Origin: Roseococcus sp. SYP-B2431
GTDB lineage: Bacteria > Pseudomonadota > Alphaproteobacteria > Acetobacterales > Acetobacteraceae
NCBI RefSeq assembly: GCF_004336745.1
Contig: NZ_SJXD01000022.1
Coordinates: 62,001 to 126,000 of the forward strand
Length of the DNA stretch: 64,000 nucleotides
Direction: 5' to 3'
The position numbers were made by a program, and so were the translations under genes. Under the pieces are notes generated by a model that searched no databases, had not been told where the DNA came from, and saw nothing but the letters and a program-made list of their open reading frames with translations. Below, piece by piece: positions 51,719 through 61,282 of this stretch (the stretch's first letter is position 1; every line of letters begins with the position of its first letter).

Positions 51719-53047
51719 TCACCCCGGCATGGCGATGCGCTCCGCCCGCCCGGCGAGCAGCCGCGCGAACGGGCTCTCCGGCTTGGCCGCAAGCCGCTCG
51801 GCCGAGAGCGCCCGGGCCAGGGCCGGATGCCCGCCACGCAGCGCCGCCTCGATCAGCGTGAGATCGATGACGTCGCGCTGGGCATGGCTGCCGCCGAAGA
51901 CGGCCGCGCCGCCGCGCACCGGACGGACAGCGCGAATCGCGGCCTCGTAGCGGCCCTCGTGGAAGGCCGCGAAGCCGCGCATGAGCGGCAGCGAGACCTG
52001 CCGCGCGGCGCGCGCCTGGTCGCCAGCCCTCTCAGCGGCCTCGGCCACCGCCTCGATCGCCGCTTGCGCCTTCTCCTCGCGGCCGGCGCCGAGATAGGCC
52101 ATCAGCGCATGGAGGTCGTTGAAGGCGTAGAAGCCCGGCTCCCAGATCCGGTCGAAGCGGTCGGCCAGGGCCTGCCAGCGGGAGCCCAGCTCGACGCCGC
52201 GCAGTTGCAGCCGCCAGAGCATCGCCGCCATGTCCAGGAGTTCCAGCATGACCGGCGTGTCGGCGCCCATGACCGGCCCGTCCACCAGCTCCAGCACGGT
52301 GGCCGTGTCGCCCATCTCCAGATGGTAGAGCGCGAGATGCCACCAGTTGTGCACGGCCAGGAAGCTGCCCTCCGACCAGCTCGCGACGTCGCCGCGCAGC
52401 CAGCCGATGCCCTCCTCCGTCCGACCCTGCATCTCCAGCACATGCGCGACGGCATGGCGCGCCCAGCCGTCGCGGCGCTCGGCTTCGATGGCGAGGCGGC
52501 CGGCGCGCTCGGCGCCCGCATAGTCGCCGGTCTCCTCGAGGCCGAAGGCGAGCATGCCCTGCACCGCATGCCAGCCGGGCATCGACGGGTGCCAGGCCGG
52601 TGCCGCGCGCTGGACGCGGTCGCGCAGCATGCGGGAATGGCCGGTGAAGAAGTCGATCTGATGCCCGCCCATGAGCGCGAGCAGGTCGCGCGGATGGTCG
52701 ATGGCCACGTCCTCCATCACGCGCGAGGCCGCCCACCAGCGGCCCTCCGCGAGATGGTCGAGCGCGGCGAGATGGCCGTCCTCGCGCGCATCGCGCGGCA
52801 GGGCGCGGGCCTCGTCCAGCGCGGAGCGGGCGGCGGGCAGCGCCTGGCTCTCCGTGGAGAGCAGCAGCATCCACGCCTTCAGCAGATGCGGCATGACGAA
52901 GCGCGGCGCGGCCTGGATCAGGGCGTCGGCGCCGCCGAGCGGATCGCCGGCATAGAGCAGGGTCTCGCCCAGCAGGGCGTCCCAGCCGGCGGCGGTCAGG
53001 GAATCGGCGCCGGAGAGCGCCTGGCCCCGGATGTCGGTGACGGTCAT
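51719..53047 (-). CDS. TTC38-like tetratricopeptide protein
   Basis: A 442-residue, all-helical repeat protein resembling the TTC38 family. Family-like segments are HDHPRDLLALMGGHQIDFF-like (AIDHPRDLLALMGGHQID), SEGSFLAVHNWWHLALYHLE and GFYAFNDLHALMAYLGAG. The function is unknown. It lies 12 bases downstream of a small DUF1127-like gene and is probably co-transcribed with it. Confidence 0.8.
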   Translation of the reverse strand: MTVTDIRGQALSGADSLTAAGWDALLGETLLYAGDPLGGADALIQAAPRFVMPHLLKAWMLLLSTESQALPAARSALDEARALPRDAREDGHLAALDHLAEGRWWAASRVMEDVAIDHPRDLLALMGGHQIDFFTGHSRMLRDRVQRAAPAWHPSMPGWHAVQGMLAFGLEETGDYAGAERAGRLAIEAERRDGWARHAVAHVLEMQGRTEEGIGWLRGDVASWSEGSFLAVHNWWHLALYHLEMGDTATVLELVDGPVMGADTPVMLELLDMAAMLWRLQLRGVELGSRWQALADRFDRIWEPGFYAFNDLHALMAYLGAGREEKAQAAIEAVAEAAERAGDQARAARQVSLPLMRGFAAFHEGRYEAAIRAVRPVRGGAAVFGGSHAQRDVIDLTLIEAALRGGHPALARALSAERLAAKPESPFARLLAGRAERIAMPG

Positions 53048-53059
53048 GGCTGTTTCTCC

Positions 53060-53287
53060 TCAACGATGCAGCTGCAGGATGATGTCGACGCGAGAGAGGA
53101 GCGGATGCTCCTTCGGGCCCAGGCCGATGTCGCGGAGTATATGCGCTTCGAGATGCTCGAGCGCCTCGCGCGTTGCGTTCAGGTCGCCGCGAAGCCGCGC
53201 GCGCGCCAGGGCCCGGAGCCAGAGCTCGCGGAGCTGTGTGAAGAGATCGGGCGCCCGCGGCGCCCCGGTGAGTTGGTCGGTGGTCAT
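53060..53287 (-). CDS. Small DUF1127-like protein
   Basis: A 75-residue protein from ATG 53287 with a GAGG upstream. The C-terminal half has LEHLEAHILRDIGLGPKEH, like the DUF1127 RDIGL motif, but the N-terminal part is longer and Arg-rich. DUF1127 proteins in alphaproteobacteria can affect RNA turnover and phosphate or carbon responses. It is upstream of the TTC38-like gene on the same strand. Confidence 0.65.
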   Translation of the reverse strand: MTTDQLTGAPRAPDLFTQLRELWLRALARARLRGDLNATREALEHLEAHILRDIGLGPKEHPLLSRVDIILQLHR

Positions 53288-53338
53288 GGCACATCCTCGA
53301 TGAAGAGGCGCGTCCATGCCCCCGATGCGGGGTTCCCA

Positions 53339-53358
53339 GCTGTTCCTGGGGGAACAGC
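53339..53358 (-). terminator. Hairpin after the octopine-dehydrogenase-like gene
   Basis: GCTGTTCC pairs with GGAACAGC around a four-base loop, eight bases past the TAA stop of the minus-strand gene at 53367. There is no T-run, so it is terminator-like at best. Confidence 0.45.
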
Positions 53359-53366
53359 CCGTCGGG

Positions 53367-54299
53367 TTACGGGCCCAGCACCTTCGCCAGGAAGGCCGCG
53401 TCGAGATCCTTCATGACCGGATGCGGCGAGAAGACCTCTCCCGTCGTCCCTTCCAGGAGCTGCAGCGCGGCGGCGATCATGGGGACGGGGCGCCCCGTCG
53501 CCCGCCCCAGCGCCTCCAGGAAGGCGAGGCCCGCGCCGAGCTCGGGCAGGGGCGGCAGCGATTCGGGCAGCCCGCCCTGTTCCATCACCATCTCCGCCAT
53601 ACCCGGCAACGCAGCGCGGCCGCAGGCTACGGCCAGCGCGTCGCGCTCGGCGGAGAGGCCGAGCAGCAGCCGCGCCACGCCATGCGGAATGCCGGCCGGC
53701 GCCAGCATGCGGGCGGCGCCGATCAGCGCCGTCGGCTCGGCGAGCCCGGCCGCCAGCACGTCGGCGAGCGGCTCCACCGGCAGGCCGAAGAGGTCCACCA
53801 GCGTGTCCGTGAGAAGCCGCCGCGCCGCCGCCGGCAGCCCGCCGGCCCAGATCCGCGGCCGGATCGCCGTGATGTCGATAGCGCCGTCGCCGTCGCGCCG
53901 CGCGGCGACCGGCGGCACCGGCAGCGCGCCGACCGGCAGCGACAGGCCGCGCGACTGGGCCAGCCCGTGCAGCAGCAGCGGCGCCAGTGCGCCCGGCGGG
54001 GCGAGGAGGACCGCGGGCTCGCCCACCAGGGTGGCGGCCATGCGGTGCAGCAGCTGGGGCAGCACATGGCCGGGCAGGGCCACCAGCACGACCTCGGCCT
54101 GGTCGAGCGCACGGCCGAGATCGGCGGCGATGCGCAGCGGCCAGCTGCCCGCGAGCAGGCCCCGTGTCTTGAGCCGGTCCCCGAGATGCCGCGTGCCGCC
54201 CCCGCGCGGCGACCAGAGCGTGACCTCGTGCTCGCGGCTGGCAGCCAGCCCCGCCATGGCACTGCCGGCGGCGCCCGCCCCCAGAACGGCGACTCTCAA
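53367..54299 (-). CDS. Octopine/nopaline dehydrogenase-like NAD(P) protein
   Basis: A 310-residue protein starting with a Rossmann dinucleotide fold (RVAVLGAGAAGSAMAGLA), then VVLVALPGHVLPQLLHRM. A helical C-terminal domain (about 165-300) resembles opine dehydrogenases, although the usual catalytic His is not obvious. Glycerol-3-phosphate or ketopantoate reductase relatives are possible. The start appears to be TTG 54299. A five-codon frame, ATG AAG GTC GCC ATT TGA, precedes it and overlaps as TTGA. Confidence 0.7.
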   Translation of the reverse strand: MRVAVLGAGAAGSAMAGLAASREHEVTLWSPRGGGTRHLGDRLKTRGLLAGSWPLRIAADLGRALDQAEVVLVALPGHVLPQLLHRMAATLVGEPAVLLAPPGALAPLLLHGLAQSRGLSLPVGALPVPPVAARRDGDGAIDITAIRPRIWAGGLPAAARRLLTDTLVDLFGLPVEPLADVLAAGLAEPTALIGAARMLAPAGIPHGVARLLLGLSAERDALAVACGRAALPGMAEMVMEQGGLPESLPPLPELGAGLAFLEALGRATGRPVPMIAAALQLLEGTTGEVFSPHPVMKDLDAAFLAKVLGP

Positions 54300-54435
54300 A
54301 TGGCGACCTTCATGCCGCGAAAACCCCTTGAATCCATGCCAGACTGCCGACCGGCGCCCCTCCCGTCCATCTCTGTCACAGAGGATTCGCCATGTCGTCA
54401 TTGCCCTGTTGCCGAAGCGGCGATAGCGAGGCCCC

Positions 54436-55371
54436 ATGAGCACAGACGCCGCCGCCACCCCCGCGATCGCGACCGGCAGGCCAGCGAAGCGCCGCCCGCA
54501 GCGCGCCAAGCTGGTCCGCCCCAAGCCGGGCCGCGCGAAGCCGCGGCTGCCCGGGCGTCTCTGGAACGACGTCCTGGGCGATCGCCCGCTGGGCGGCCGC
54601 TTCCGCGCCGCGCGCCGGATCCTCTGCGTGGTGGTCTTCACCCTGCTCTGCATCCCGGTCCAGGGGGTGTTGCTGCAGTTCTCCGGCCCGGCCAAGAACC
54701 ACTTCGCGCGGTTCTACTTCCACACGCTGTGCTGGCTGATCGGGCTGAAGCTGCGCGTGATCGGCAGGCCGCCCGCCGGGCCGCGGACGCTCTACGTCTC
54801 CAACCACACCTCCTGGCTCGACATCCTGGTGCTGGGCGCCACGGTGGATGCGCGCTTCGTCTCCAAGTCCGAGGTGGCGGACTGGCCGCTGATCGGCTGG
54901 GTCGCGAAGCTCGGCCGCTCGGTCTTCGTCAGCCGGAGCCGCGGCCGCACGGGCACCGAGGCTCAGGAGCTGCGCGCACGGCTCGACGAGGGCGAGAGCC
55001 TGATCCTCTTCCCCGAGGGCACCACCAGCGACGGCGCCCGGGTCCTGCCCTTCCGCTCCTCCTTCTTCTCCGTGGCCGGCGCCGCGTCCCGCATCCAGCC
55101 CGTAACGGTGGTCTACGACCGGCTGGGCGGCCTGCCGGTCGGCCGGCGGGACCGGCCGCTCTTCGCCTGGTACGGCGACATGGAGACGGGCAGCCACGCC
55201 TGGCGGCTGCTGCGCCGGACCGGCACGCGGGTCAGCGTCGTGCTGAATGAGGGCTTCGCTCCGGACGCCGTCCCCGACCGGAAGGCCATGGCGGCCCGGG
55301 TGGGGCGCTCTGTGACGGAAACGGCCGCGGCCCTGCGGCAGAACCGCGAGGTGATGCCGCGCGCGGCCTGA
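54436..55371 (+). CDS. plsC: 1-acyl-glycerol-3-phosphate acyltransferase (PlsC family)
   Basis: A 311-residue membrane acyltransferase: basic Pro/Arg-rich N-terminus (1-40), a hydrophobic segment (about 62-82), catalytic NHTSWLD (HX4D) and substrate motif FPEGTTSDG. It makes phosphatidic acid from lysophosphatidic acid. The longer N-terminus and single helix resemble the OlsA/PlsC group. It is divergent from the opine-dehydrogenase-like gene. Confidence 0.9.
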   Translation: MSTDAAATPAIATGRPAKRRPQRAKLVRPKPGRAKPRLPGRLWNDVLGDRPLGGRFRAARRILCVVVFTLLCIPVQGVLLQFSGPAKNHFARFYFHTLCWLIGLKLRVIGRPPAGPRTLYVSNHTSWLDILVLGATVDARFVSKSEVADWPLIGWVAKLGRSVFVSRSRGRTGTEAQELRARLDEGESLILFPEGTTSDGARVLPFRSSFFSVAGAASRIQPVTVVYDRLGGLPVGRRDRPLFAWYGDMETGSHAWRLLRRTGTRVSVVLNEGFAPDAVPDRKAMAARVGRSVTETAAALRQNREVMPRAA

Positions 55372-55537
55372 GCTCCACGCCGTTATTCCTTGACCGACGC
55401 GGCTCCGCTCTGGGACGGTCGGACGATGAGACGCCAACCCGTCACGCAGGAACGGGGCCGCTCTTCTTGACCACGCGGCCAAGTGTCCGCATCTCCTCGC
55501 CCTGGACCGTCCTCGCGGCGGGCAGCGAGGGAACTTC

Positions 55538-56944
55538 ATGACGAATTCGACCCCCCTGGCCGAGGTGGCGCCGCCCGCCGGCCCCAGGAAGCGCCTGTTC
55601 CTGCGCAGCTGGGGCTGCCAGATGAACGTCTACGACACCGGCCGCATGGCCGACGTCCTGGCGCCGCTGGGTTACGCGCCGGTGGATGCGCCCGAGGGCG
55701 CGGACATGATCATCCTCAACACCTGCCACATCCGCGAGAAGGCCACCGACAAGCTCTTCTCCGAGCTCGGCCGCCTGCGCCTGCTGAAGGAGGAGAAGGA
55801 GGCGAAGGGCGGCGGGATGGTGCTGGCGGTGGCGGGCTGCGTCGCCCAGGCCGAGGGCGCCGAGATCGTTGCCCGCGCTCCTTATGTGGACATCGTCCTG
55901 GGGCCGCAGAGCTACCACAGGCTGCCGGAGATGGTGGCCCGCGCGGGCCGGGCGGCCGGGGCGGTCGTCGAGACCGAGTTTCCCGTGGAGGAGAAGTTCG
56001 ACCACCTGCCGGATGCCGCGGCGCCGCAGGGCGTGACGGCCTTTCTCACCATCCAGGAGGGCTGCGACAAGTTCTGCTCCTTCTGCGTCGTCCCCTATAC
56101 GCGGGGCGCCGAGTACAGCCGGCCGGCCGCCGCCGTGCTGGCCGAGGCGCGCCGGATGGTGGCGCAGGGCACGCGGGAGCTCTCGCTGCTCGGGCAGAAC
56201 GTGAATGCCTATCACGGAGAGGGTCCCGACGGCGCCGAATGGGGCCTCGCACGGCTGCTTTACGCCCTCGCGGAGATCCCCGGCATCGAGCGGCTGCGCT
56301 ACACCACCTCGCATCCGCGCGACATGGACGATGCCCTGATCGCCGCCCATCGCGACATCCCTGCCGTCATGCCGTTCCTGCACCTGCCCGTGCAGTCCGG
56401 CTCGGACCGGGTGCTGGAGGCGATGAACCGCGGCCACACCGCCGAGGACTACCTTCGCCTCGTCGACCGGCTGCGCGAGGCCCGGCCGGACCTTGCCCTC
56501 TCCACCGACATCATCGCCGGCCACCCCGGCGAGAAGGAGGAGGACCACGAGGCGACGCTGGCGCTGATCCGTCGCGTCGGCTTCGCCTCGGCCTTTTCCT
56601 TCAAGTATTCGGCGCGTCCTGGCACGCCGGCGGCCGGCGCCCCATATCGTGTCGACGAAGCCGCCAAGGACCGCCGGCTGCAGGAGATCCAGGCGCTGCT
56701 GATCGAGCAGCAGGCCGCCTTCAACGCCTCGCTGACGGGCCGGACCGTGCCCGCGCTCTTCACCGGTCCGGGCCGCCGTCCCGGTCAGCTCTCGGGCCGC
56801 ACGCCCTGGCTGCAACCCGTCCATGCCGCGGGGGATTTGTCCCTCGTCGGCCGCGTCGCGCCGGTGCGCATCCTTGCCGGCCAACCCTACTCCCTTCACG
56901 GGGAGCTGCTTCACGCCTTGCAACAGGAGAAGAACGCCGCTTGA
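55538..56944 (+). CDS. miaB: tRNA-2-methylthio-N6-dimethylallyladenosine synthase MiaB
   Basis: A 468-residue radical-SAM methylthiotransferase acting on A37 of tRNAs. The N-terminal cluster ligands are Cys27 (SWGCQMN), Cys63 (NTCHIRE) and Cys101 (AGCVAQ). The radical-SAM site is Cys176, Cys180 and Cys183 (CDKFCSFC). A C-terminal TRAM domain follows. It leads a tight cluster miaB-phoH-ybeY-corC-lnt. The 166-base leader holds no gene. Confidence 0.96.
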   Translation: MTNSTPLAEVAPPAGPRKRLFLRSWGCQMNVYDTGRMADVLAPLGYAPVDAPEGADMIILNTCHIREKATDKLFSELGRLRLLKEEKEAKGGGMVLAVAGCVAQAEGAEIVARAPYVDIVLGPQSYHRLPEMVARAGRAAGAVVETEFPVEEKFDHLPDAAAPQGVTAFLTIQEGCDKFCSFCVVPYTRGAEYSRPAAAVLAEARRMVAQGTRELSLLGQNVNAYHGEGPDGAEWGLARLLYALAEIPGIERLRYTTSHPRDMDDALIAAHRDIPAVMPFLHLPVQSGSDRVLEAMNRGHTAEDYLRLVDRLREARPDLALSTDIIAGHPGEKEEDHEATLALIRRVGFASAFSFKYSARPGTPAAGAPYRVDEAAKDRRLQEIQALLIEQQAAFNASLTGRTVPALFTGPGRRPGQLSGRTPWLQPVHAAGDLSLVGRVAPVRILAGQPYSLHGELLHALQQEKNAA

Positions 56945-58020
56945 GCAACGCCCTCGCCCTCCGCACCCGCTCCGGGCCTCCGGGCCCGCCCCCGTCCGAG
57001 CAGCGCAGCGTCACGCTGCAATTCGAGGACAATGCCCTTCTGCCCCTGCTCTACGGCGAGCATGACCGGCACCTGGCGCGGATCGAGCAGCGATGCGGCG
57101 TGCGATTGGCGAGCCGGGGCAACCGTCTCACCATCAGCGGCACGGGCGAGCGGACGGAGATGGCGGAACAGGTGCTGCGCGGGCTCTGGCGCGGGCTGGA
57201 GCGCGGGCAGTCGCTCTCCGCCTCCGAGGTCGAGGCCGCCATCCGCATGGCCGAGGGCGAGGCCGAGCAGGATCCGCGCCTGCCCCTGCAGGACATCCCG
57301 CAGATCCGCACGCGGCGCGGCGCCATTGCGCCCCGGACGCCGGCGCAGTCCGCCTACATGGACACGCTGGCCCGCGACGAGATGGTCTTCGGCATCGGCC
57401 CGGCCGGCACCGGCAAGACCTACCTCGCCGTGGCCCAGGGCGTTGCGCTGCTCCAGGCCGGACGGGTGGACCGCATCGTGCTCTCGCGACCCGCCGTGGA
57501 GGCGGGCGAGCGGCTGGGCTTCCTGCCCGGCGACATGAAGGAGAAGGTCGACCCCTATCTCCGCCCGCTCTACGATGCGCTGCACGACATGCTACCGGCC
57601 GAGCAGGTGGCGCGCCGGCTGGCCGCGGGCGAGATCGAGATCGCGCCGCTCGCCTTCATGCGTGGCCGCACCCTGGCCCATTGCTTCGCCATCCTAGACG
57701 AGGCGCAGAACACCACTCCCGCCCAGATGAAGATGTTCCTGACCCGCATGGGCGAGGGCACCCGGATGGCCATCACGGGCGATCCGAGCCAGGTGGATCT
57801 GCCGCCGGGCCAGAAGTCGGGGCTGGTAGAAGCGATTTCCATCTTGCGCGACGTGCCCGGAATTGGTTTCACGCATTTCGACGAGCGCGATGTGGTAAGG
57901 CATCCGCTCGTGGGCCGGATCGTGACGGCCTATGGACGTGCGGAGAGCGGTCGCCCTTCCAGGCCCCAAACGGGGCCAGGGCGCGCCGCTGGGAAGGAGT
58001 TGGATGTCGCCGGGAAGTAG
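56941..58020 (+). CDS. phoH: PhoH-like ATPase
   Basis: A 359-residue PhoH/YbeZ protein starting at TTG 56941 in a TTGA overlap with miaB. It has an N-terminal KH-like region (about 25-100), Walker [13 protein letters not shown] and Walker [20 protein letters not shown]. YbeZ partners YbeY in ribosome and rRNA quality control, which fits the ybeY gene overlapping its 3' end. Confidence 0.93.
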   Translation: MSNALALRTRSGPPGPPPSEQRSVTLQFEDNALLPLLYGEHDRHLARIEQRCGVRLASRGNRLTISGTGERTEMAEQVLRGLWRGLERGQSLSASEVEAAIRMAEGEAEQDPRLPLQDIPQIRTRRGAIAPRTPAQSAYMDTLARDEMVFGIGPAGTGKTYLAVAQGVALLQAGRVDRIVLSRPAVEAGERLGFLPGDMKEKVDPYLRPLYDALHDMLPAEQVARRLAAGEIEIAPLAFMRGRTLAHCFAILDEAQNTTPAQMKMFLTRMGEGTRMAITGDPSQVDLPPGQKSGLVEAISILRDVPGIGFTHFDERDVVRHPLVGRIVTAYGRAESGRPSRPQTGPGRAAGKELDVAGK

Positions 58021-58525
58021 TCTGCCCGGCAGTGGTTTTGCCGCTGCCGGGCTTTCGGATGTCGAGATCGTCTTCGCGGCGCCCGGCTGGAGGGGGGCCG
58101 TGCCCCGCGCAGAGGCCCTGGCGCGCCGCGCCGTCGAAGCCGCCCTGGCGGACCAGCGCACTTCCGGCCACCTCACCCTCCTCCTCACCGACGACGCCGA
58201 GATCCGCCGGCTCAACGGCGGATTCCGCGGCAAGGAGAAGGCGACCAACGTCCTCTCCTTCCCTGCCCCCTATGGCAGCCTGACGCTGGGCGACCTGGCG
58301 CTCTCGCTCGGCGTGGTGAAGCGCGAGGCCGCCGCCGAGGGGCGCCGAATCGCCGCGCATTACGCCCATCTCATCGTGCATGGCGTGCTGCACCTGCTGG
58401 GCCATGACCACCTCGCCGCCGGCGAGGCCGTGACGATGGAGCGGGCGGAGGCGCGCATCCTGCACCGGCTCGGCCTGCCCAATCCCTGGCGCCCGGGCTG
58501 GACCCGGGCCGGGTGGGCCGCCTGA
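58004..58525 (+). CDS. ybeY: Endoribonuclease YbeY
   Basis: A 173-residue zinc endoribonuclease for 16S rRNA 3' maturation and ribosome quality control. The zinc site is [11 protein letters not shown] (His126, His130, His136) and the conserved NVLSFP segment is present. AAGGAG precedes ATG 58004, which lies 17 bases inside phoH. It ends in a TGATG overlap with corC. Confidence 0.94.
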   Translation: MSPGSSLPGSGFAAAGLSDVEIVFAAPGWRGAVPRAEALARRAVEAALADQRTSGHLTLLLTDDAEIRRLNGGFRGKEKATNVLSFPAPYGSLTLGDLALSLGVVKREAAAEGRRIAAHYAHLIVHGVLHLLGHDHLAAGEAVTMERAEARILHRLGLPNPWRPGWTRAGWAA

Positions 58526-59415
58526 TGCCCTCCGACCATCCCCCAAGGAACGACGTGATCCGCCGCCTTCGCACCCTTTTCGGCCGGCGCGAGGAAAGCC
58601 TGCGCGACCGCGTCGAAGAGCTCATCGACGCGCCGGACGAGCTGGAGACCGACGCCCGCGCCGATTCACGCACCCTGGGCCCGCACGAGCGCGCGCTGCT
58701 CGGCAACGTGCTGAAGCTGCGCGGCGCGACGGCCTACGACGTGATGGTGCCGCGGGCCGACATCATCGCCCTGCCCTCCGAGCTCACGCTGGAGCAGGCG
58801 CTGCAGGCCGTGCAGCGCGAGGGCCACAGCCGCTATCCGGTCTATCAGGGCCAGCTCGACGACGTGCTGGGCATGGTCCATATCAAGGACGTCTTCGCGG
58901 CGGTCGGACGGCAGGCGCCGTTCAGCCTGCGCGCGATCCTGCGCAAGCCGCTGCTGGTGGTGCCGAGCGTCTCGGTGCTCGACCTGCTGCTGCGCATGCG
59001 CGAGGCGCGCATCCATATGGCGCTGGTGGTGGACGAGTATGGCGGCATCGATGGGCTGGTGACCATCGAGGACCTCGTCGAGACCATCGTGGGCGACATC
59101 GCCGACGAGCATGACGAGATCATGGGTCCGCAGATCGTCGAGCGCGCCGAGGGCGTGTTCGAGGTGGACGCCCGGACCGAGATCGACGCCTTCGAGGACA
59201 AGATGGGCCCGATCCTCACTGAGGAGGAGCGCGGCGCGGACATCGACACGGTGGGGGGGCTGGTGCTGAAGCTCGCCGGCCGCGTGCCGGCCCGGGGCGA
59301 GATCTTCACCCACAGCTCGGGGCTGGAGTTCCGGGTGCTCGACGCCGACGCCCGCCGCATCCGGCGGCTGCGCGTGCGGCGGCCGGCGGCGGACGGGGCC
59401 CAGGCGGCGGAGTAG
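58525..59415 (+). CDS. corC: CorC/HlyC-type CBS-domain protein
   Basis: A 296-residue soluble protein: two CBS domains (about 55-175, with VMVPRADIIALP and VVDEYGGIDGLVTIEDLVE) and a CorC_HlyC transporter-associated domain (about 195-285). It lacks the membrane DUF21 domain. Its role in Mg/Co homeostasis is inferred from E. coli YbeX. In this cluster it follows ybeY as in many proteobacteria. Confidence 0.92.
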   Translation: MPSDHPPRNDVIRRLRTLFGRREESLRDRVEELIDAPDELETDARADSRTLGPHERALLGNVLKLRGATAYDVMVPRADIIALPSELTLEQALQAVQREGHSRYPVYQGQLDDVLGMVHIKDVFAAVGRQAPFSLRAILRKPLLVVPSVSVLDLLLRMREARIHMALVVDEYGGIDGLVTIEDLVETIVGDIADEHDEIMGPQIVERAEGVFEVDARTEIDAFEDKMGPILTEEERGADIDTVGGLVLKLAGRVPARGEIFTHSSGLEFRVLDADARRIRRLRVRRPAADGAQAAE

Positions 59416-59513
59416 TGTCGGGGGTGGTGCGCGGCGGAACGGGCCGGATCGGCGGTTCCGCCGCCTCCCCTGCCCCCATGCCGGCTTCCGGCGATCCGGG
59501 CTATAGCCGCGGC

Positions 59514-61064
59514 ATGGCATCGCTCCTCGCCCGACTGTTCGCCCCCCTGGCTACCCGGCCCCCGCTCACCGCCTTTCTGCTGGGCCTGGCCTCCGTGCTG
59601 GCGCTGCCGCCGGTCTATGCGGTGCCGGTCCTGCTCTTCACCATTCCCGCATTCCTCACCCTTATCGGCCGGGCGACGAGCTGGCGGCAGGCGGCCTGGC
59701 TGGGGCTCCTCTACGGCTTCGGCTATAATCTCGCCGGCTTCTACTGGGTGACCCACGCCATCCTGACGGATGTGGCGAAGTTCTTCTGGCTCGTGCCCAT
59801 CGCGGCGCCCGGCCTTGCCCTGCCCATGGCCGTCTACACCATCCTTCCCGCCGTCTTCGCCTGGCGGGTCGGGCCGGGCTGGCCGCGCGTGATCGGCTTC
59901 GCTGGCGCATGGGTCGTGGCCGAGTTCCTGCGCGGCTGGCTCTTCACCGGCTTTCCCTGGAACCTGATCGGCACGGTCTGGGCCTTCCGGCCGGAGCCCA
60001 TCCAGCTCGCCAGCGTCATCGGCGTGCACGGCCTGTCCTTGCTGACGATCCTCCTCGCGGGATTGCCCATCCTGCGCAGCCGCAGGGCCAACCTCGGCGG
60101 CCTCGTCGTGCTCGCGCTCTGGGTGGGCTTCGGGATCTGGCGTCTGCAGGCGATCCCGCCCGCCGAGATGCCCGTGCGGATCGTGCTGGTCCAGGGCAAC
60201 GTCGCGCAGGACGTGAAGTGGGACACCTCGCAGCGCCTGCCCATCTTTCAGCGCTACATCTCGCTGACCGGCGAGGCCGCCCGCGCCTCCGGGGCCTCGC
60301 ATCCCGGCCAGCCCGTGCTGGCCATCTGGCCCGAGACGGCGAGTCCCTTCCTGCTCGCCCAGGATCCCGACGCGATGCGCCTCGCCGCGCAGGCCCTGCC
60401 GCCGGGCGGCCTGCTGTTGGCCGGCACCGTGCGTGCGGAGTGGAACGCCGAGGGGCGGCTCTCGCGCCTCTACAACAGCCTCGTGACGCTGAATCCCGAG
60501 GGTCAGGTCCTGGGCGTCTTCGACAAGGCGCATCTCGTGCCCTTCGGCGAGTTCATGCCCTTCGGCGGGCTGCTGCCGATCCGCCTCGTGACCGGCGGCG
60601 TCGACTTCTCCGCCGGTCCGGGACCGGGCGCGCTGCCGCTGCCGGACGGCCTTCCCTCACCCGGCCCGCTCATCTGCTACGAGGTGATCTTCTCCGGCCA
60701 GGTCGTCGGCGCCGAGCGTCCGGCCTGGCTGCTCAACATCACCAACGACGCCTGGTTCGGCCTCTCGGCGGGCCCCTTCCAGCATCTGGCGACGGCGCGG
60801 CTGCGCGCGGTCGAGGAGGGGTTGCCCATGGTGCGCGCCGCGCAGACGGGCATTTCCGCCGTCTTCGACGCCACCGGTCGGCAGGTGGCCCGGCTCGGCC
60901 TGGGCGCGACGGGCACCCTCGAATCGGCGCTGCCGGCCGCCCTCGCACCCACGTTCTTTGCCGAGGGCGGGCTCTGGATCCCGCTCGGCCTTTCCGCGTT
61001 CTCGCTGATAACCTCCGTTCTTTTCGGGAGGTTCCGGCGCTCCACCCCACCTCGCATTCCATGA
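59514..61064 (+). CDS. lnt: Apolipoprotein N-acyltransferase
   Basis: The last step of lipoprotein maturation at the inner membrane. It has about six N-terminal transmembrane helices and a C-terminal nitrilase domain with the triad Glu274 (WPETASPF), Lys338 (DKAHLVPFGEF) and Cys388 (ICYEVIFSG). I chose ATG 59514 (MASLLARLFAP); in-frame starts at 59415 and 59478 would add a Gly/Ala-rich leader. It would serve the lipoproteins in this window (MlaA and others). Confidence 0.93.
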   Translation: MASLLARLFAPLATRPPLTAFLLGLASVLALPPVYAVPVLLFTIPAFLTLIGRATSWRQAAWLGLLYGFGYNLAGFYWVTHAILTDVAKFFWLVPIAAPGLALPMAVYTILPAVFAWRVGPGWPRVIGFAGAWVVAEFLRGWLFTGFPWNLIGTVWAFRPEPIQLASVIGVHGLSLLTILLAGLPILRSRRANLGGLVVLALWVGFGIWRLQAIPPAEMPVRIVLVQGNVAQDVKWDTSQRLPIFQRYISLTGEAARASGASHPGQPVLAIWPETASPFLLAQDPDAMRLAAQALPPGGLLLAGTVRAEWNAEGRLSRLYNSLVTLNPEGQVLGVFDKAHLVPFGEFMPFGGLLPIRLVTGGVDFSAGPGPGALPLPDGLPSPGPLICYEVIFSGQVVGAERPAWLLNITNDAWFGLSAGPFQHLATARLRAVEEGLPMVRAAQTGISAVFDATGRQVARLGLGATGTLESALPAALAPTFFAEGGLWIPLGLSAFSLITSVLFGRFRRSTPPRIP

Positions 61065-61098
61065 CCAGATAATTTATATATTGAGATTGGGAAAAATA

Positions 61099-61127
61099 TT
61101 GACGCTGCGGCGACTTGAGGCTATGGC
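61099..61127 (+). promoter_or_regulatory. Candidate sigma-70 promoter upstream of the XRE gene
   Basis: TTGACG (61099-61104), a 17-base spacer, then TATGGC (61122-61127), within an AT-rich island. A second candidate closer to the gene is TTCACG (61178-61183), an 18-base spacer, then TATACA (61202-61207). These are sequence matches only. Confidence 0.4.
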
Positions 61128-61210
61128 CGCGATACAGGTCAGGGCCACGATGCAGCCTGCAGGTGTGTTCCAGGCCGTTCACGCATAAAAAATGCAACCC
61201 CTATACAGCT

Positions 61211-61258
61211 CCTGAGCTTAGGGATTTTCAGGTCGGGCCTGAGCCGAGGGGATTCAGG
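61211..61258 (+). promoter_or_regulatory. Two tandem CCTGA/TCAGG dyads, putative operators
   Basis: Two similar sites, 61211-61232 and 61238-61258, each start CCTGAGC and end TCAGG, with 12 and 11 bases between the half-sites. Their interiors also match (TTAGGGATT against CGAGGGGAT). They overlap the leader just ahead of the XRE gene. This would suit an autoregulated repressor. Confidence 0.55.
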
Positions 61259-61282
61259 TGGATGGTTTCAGTGAGAGAAGCG

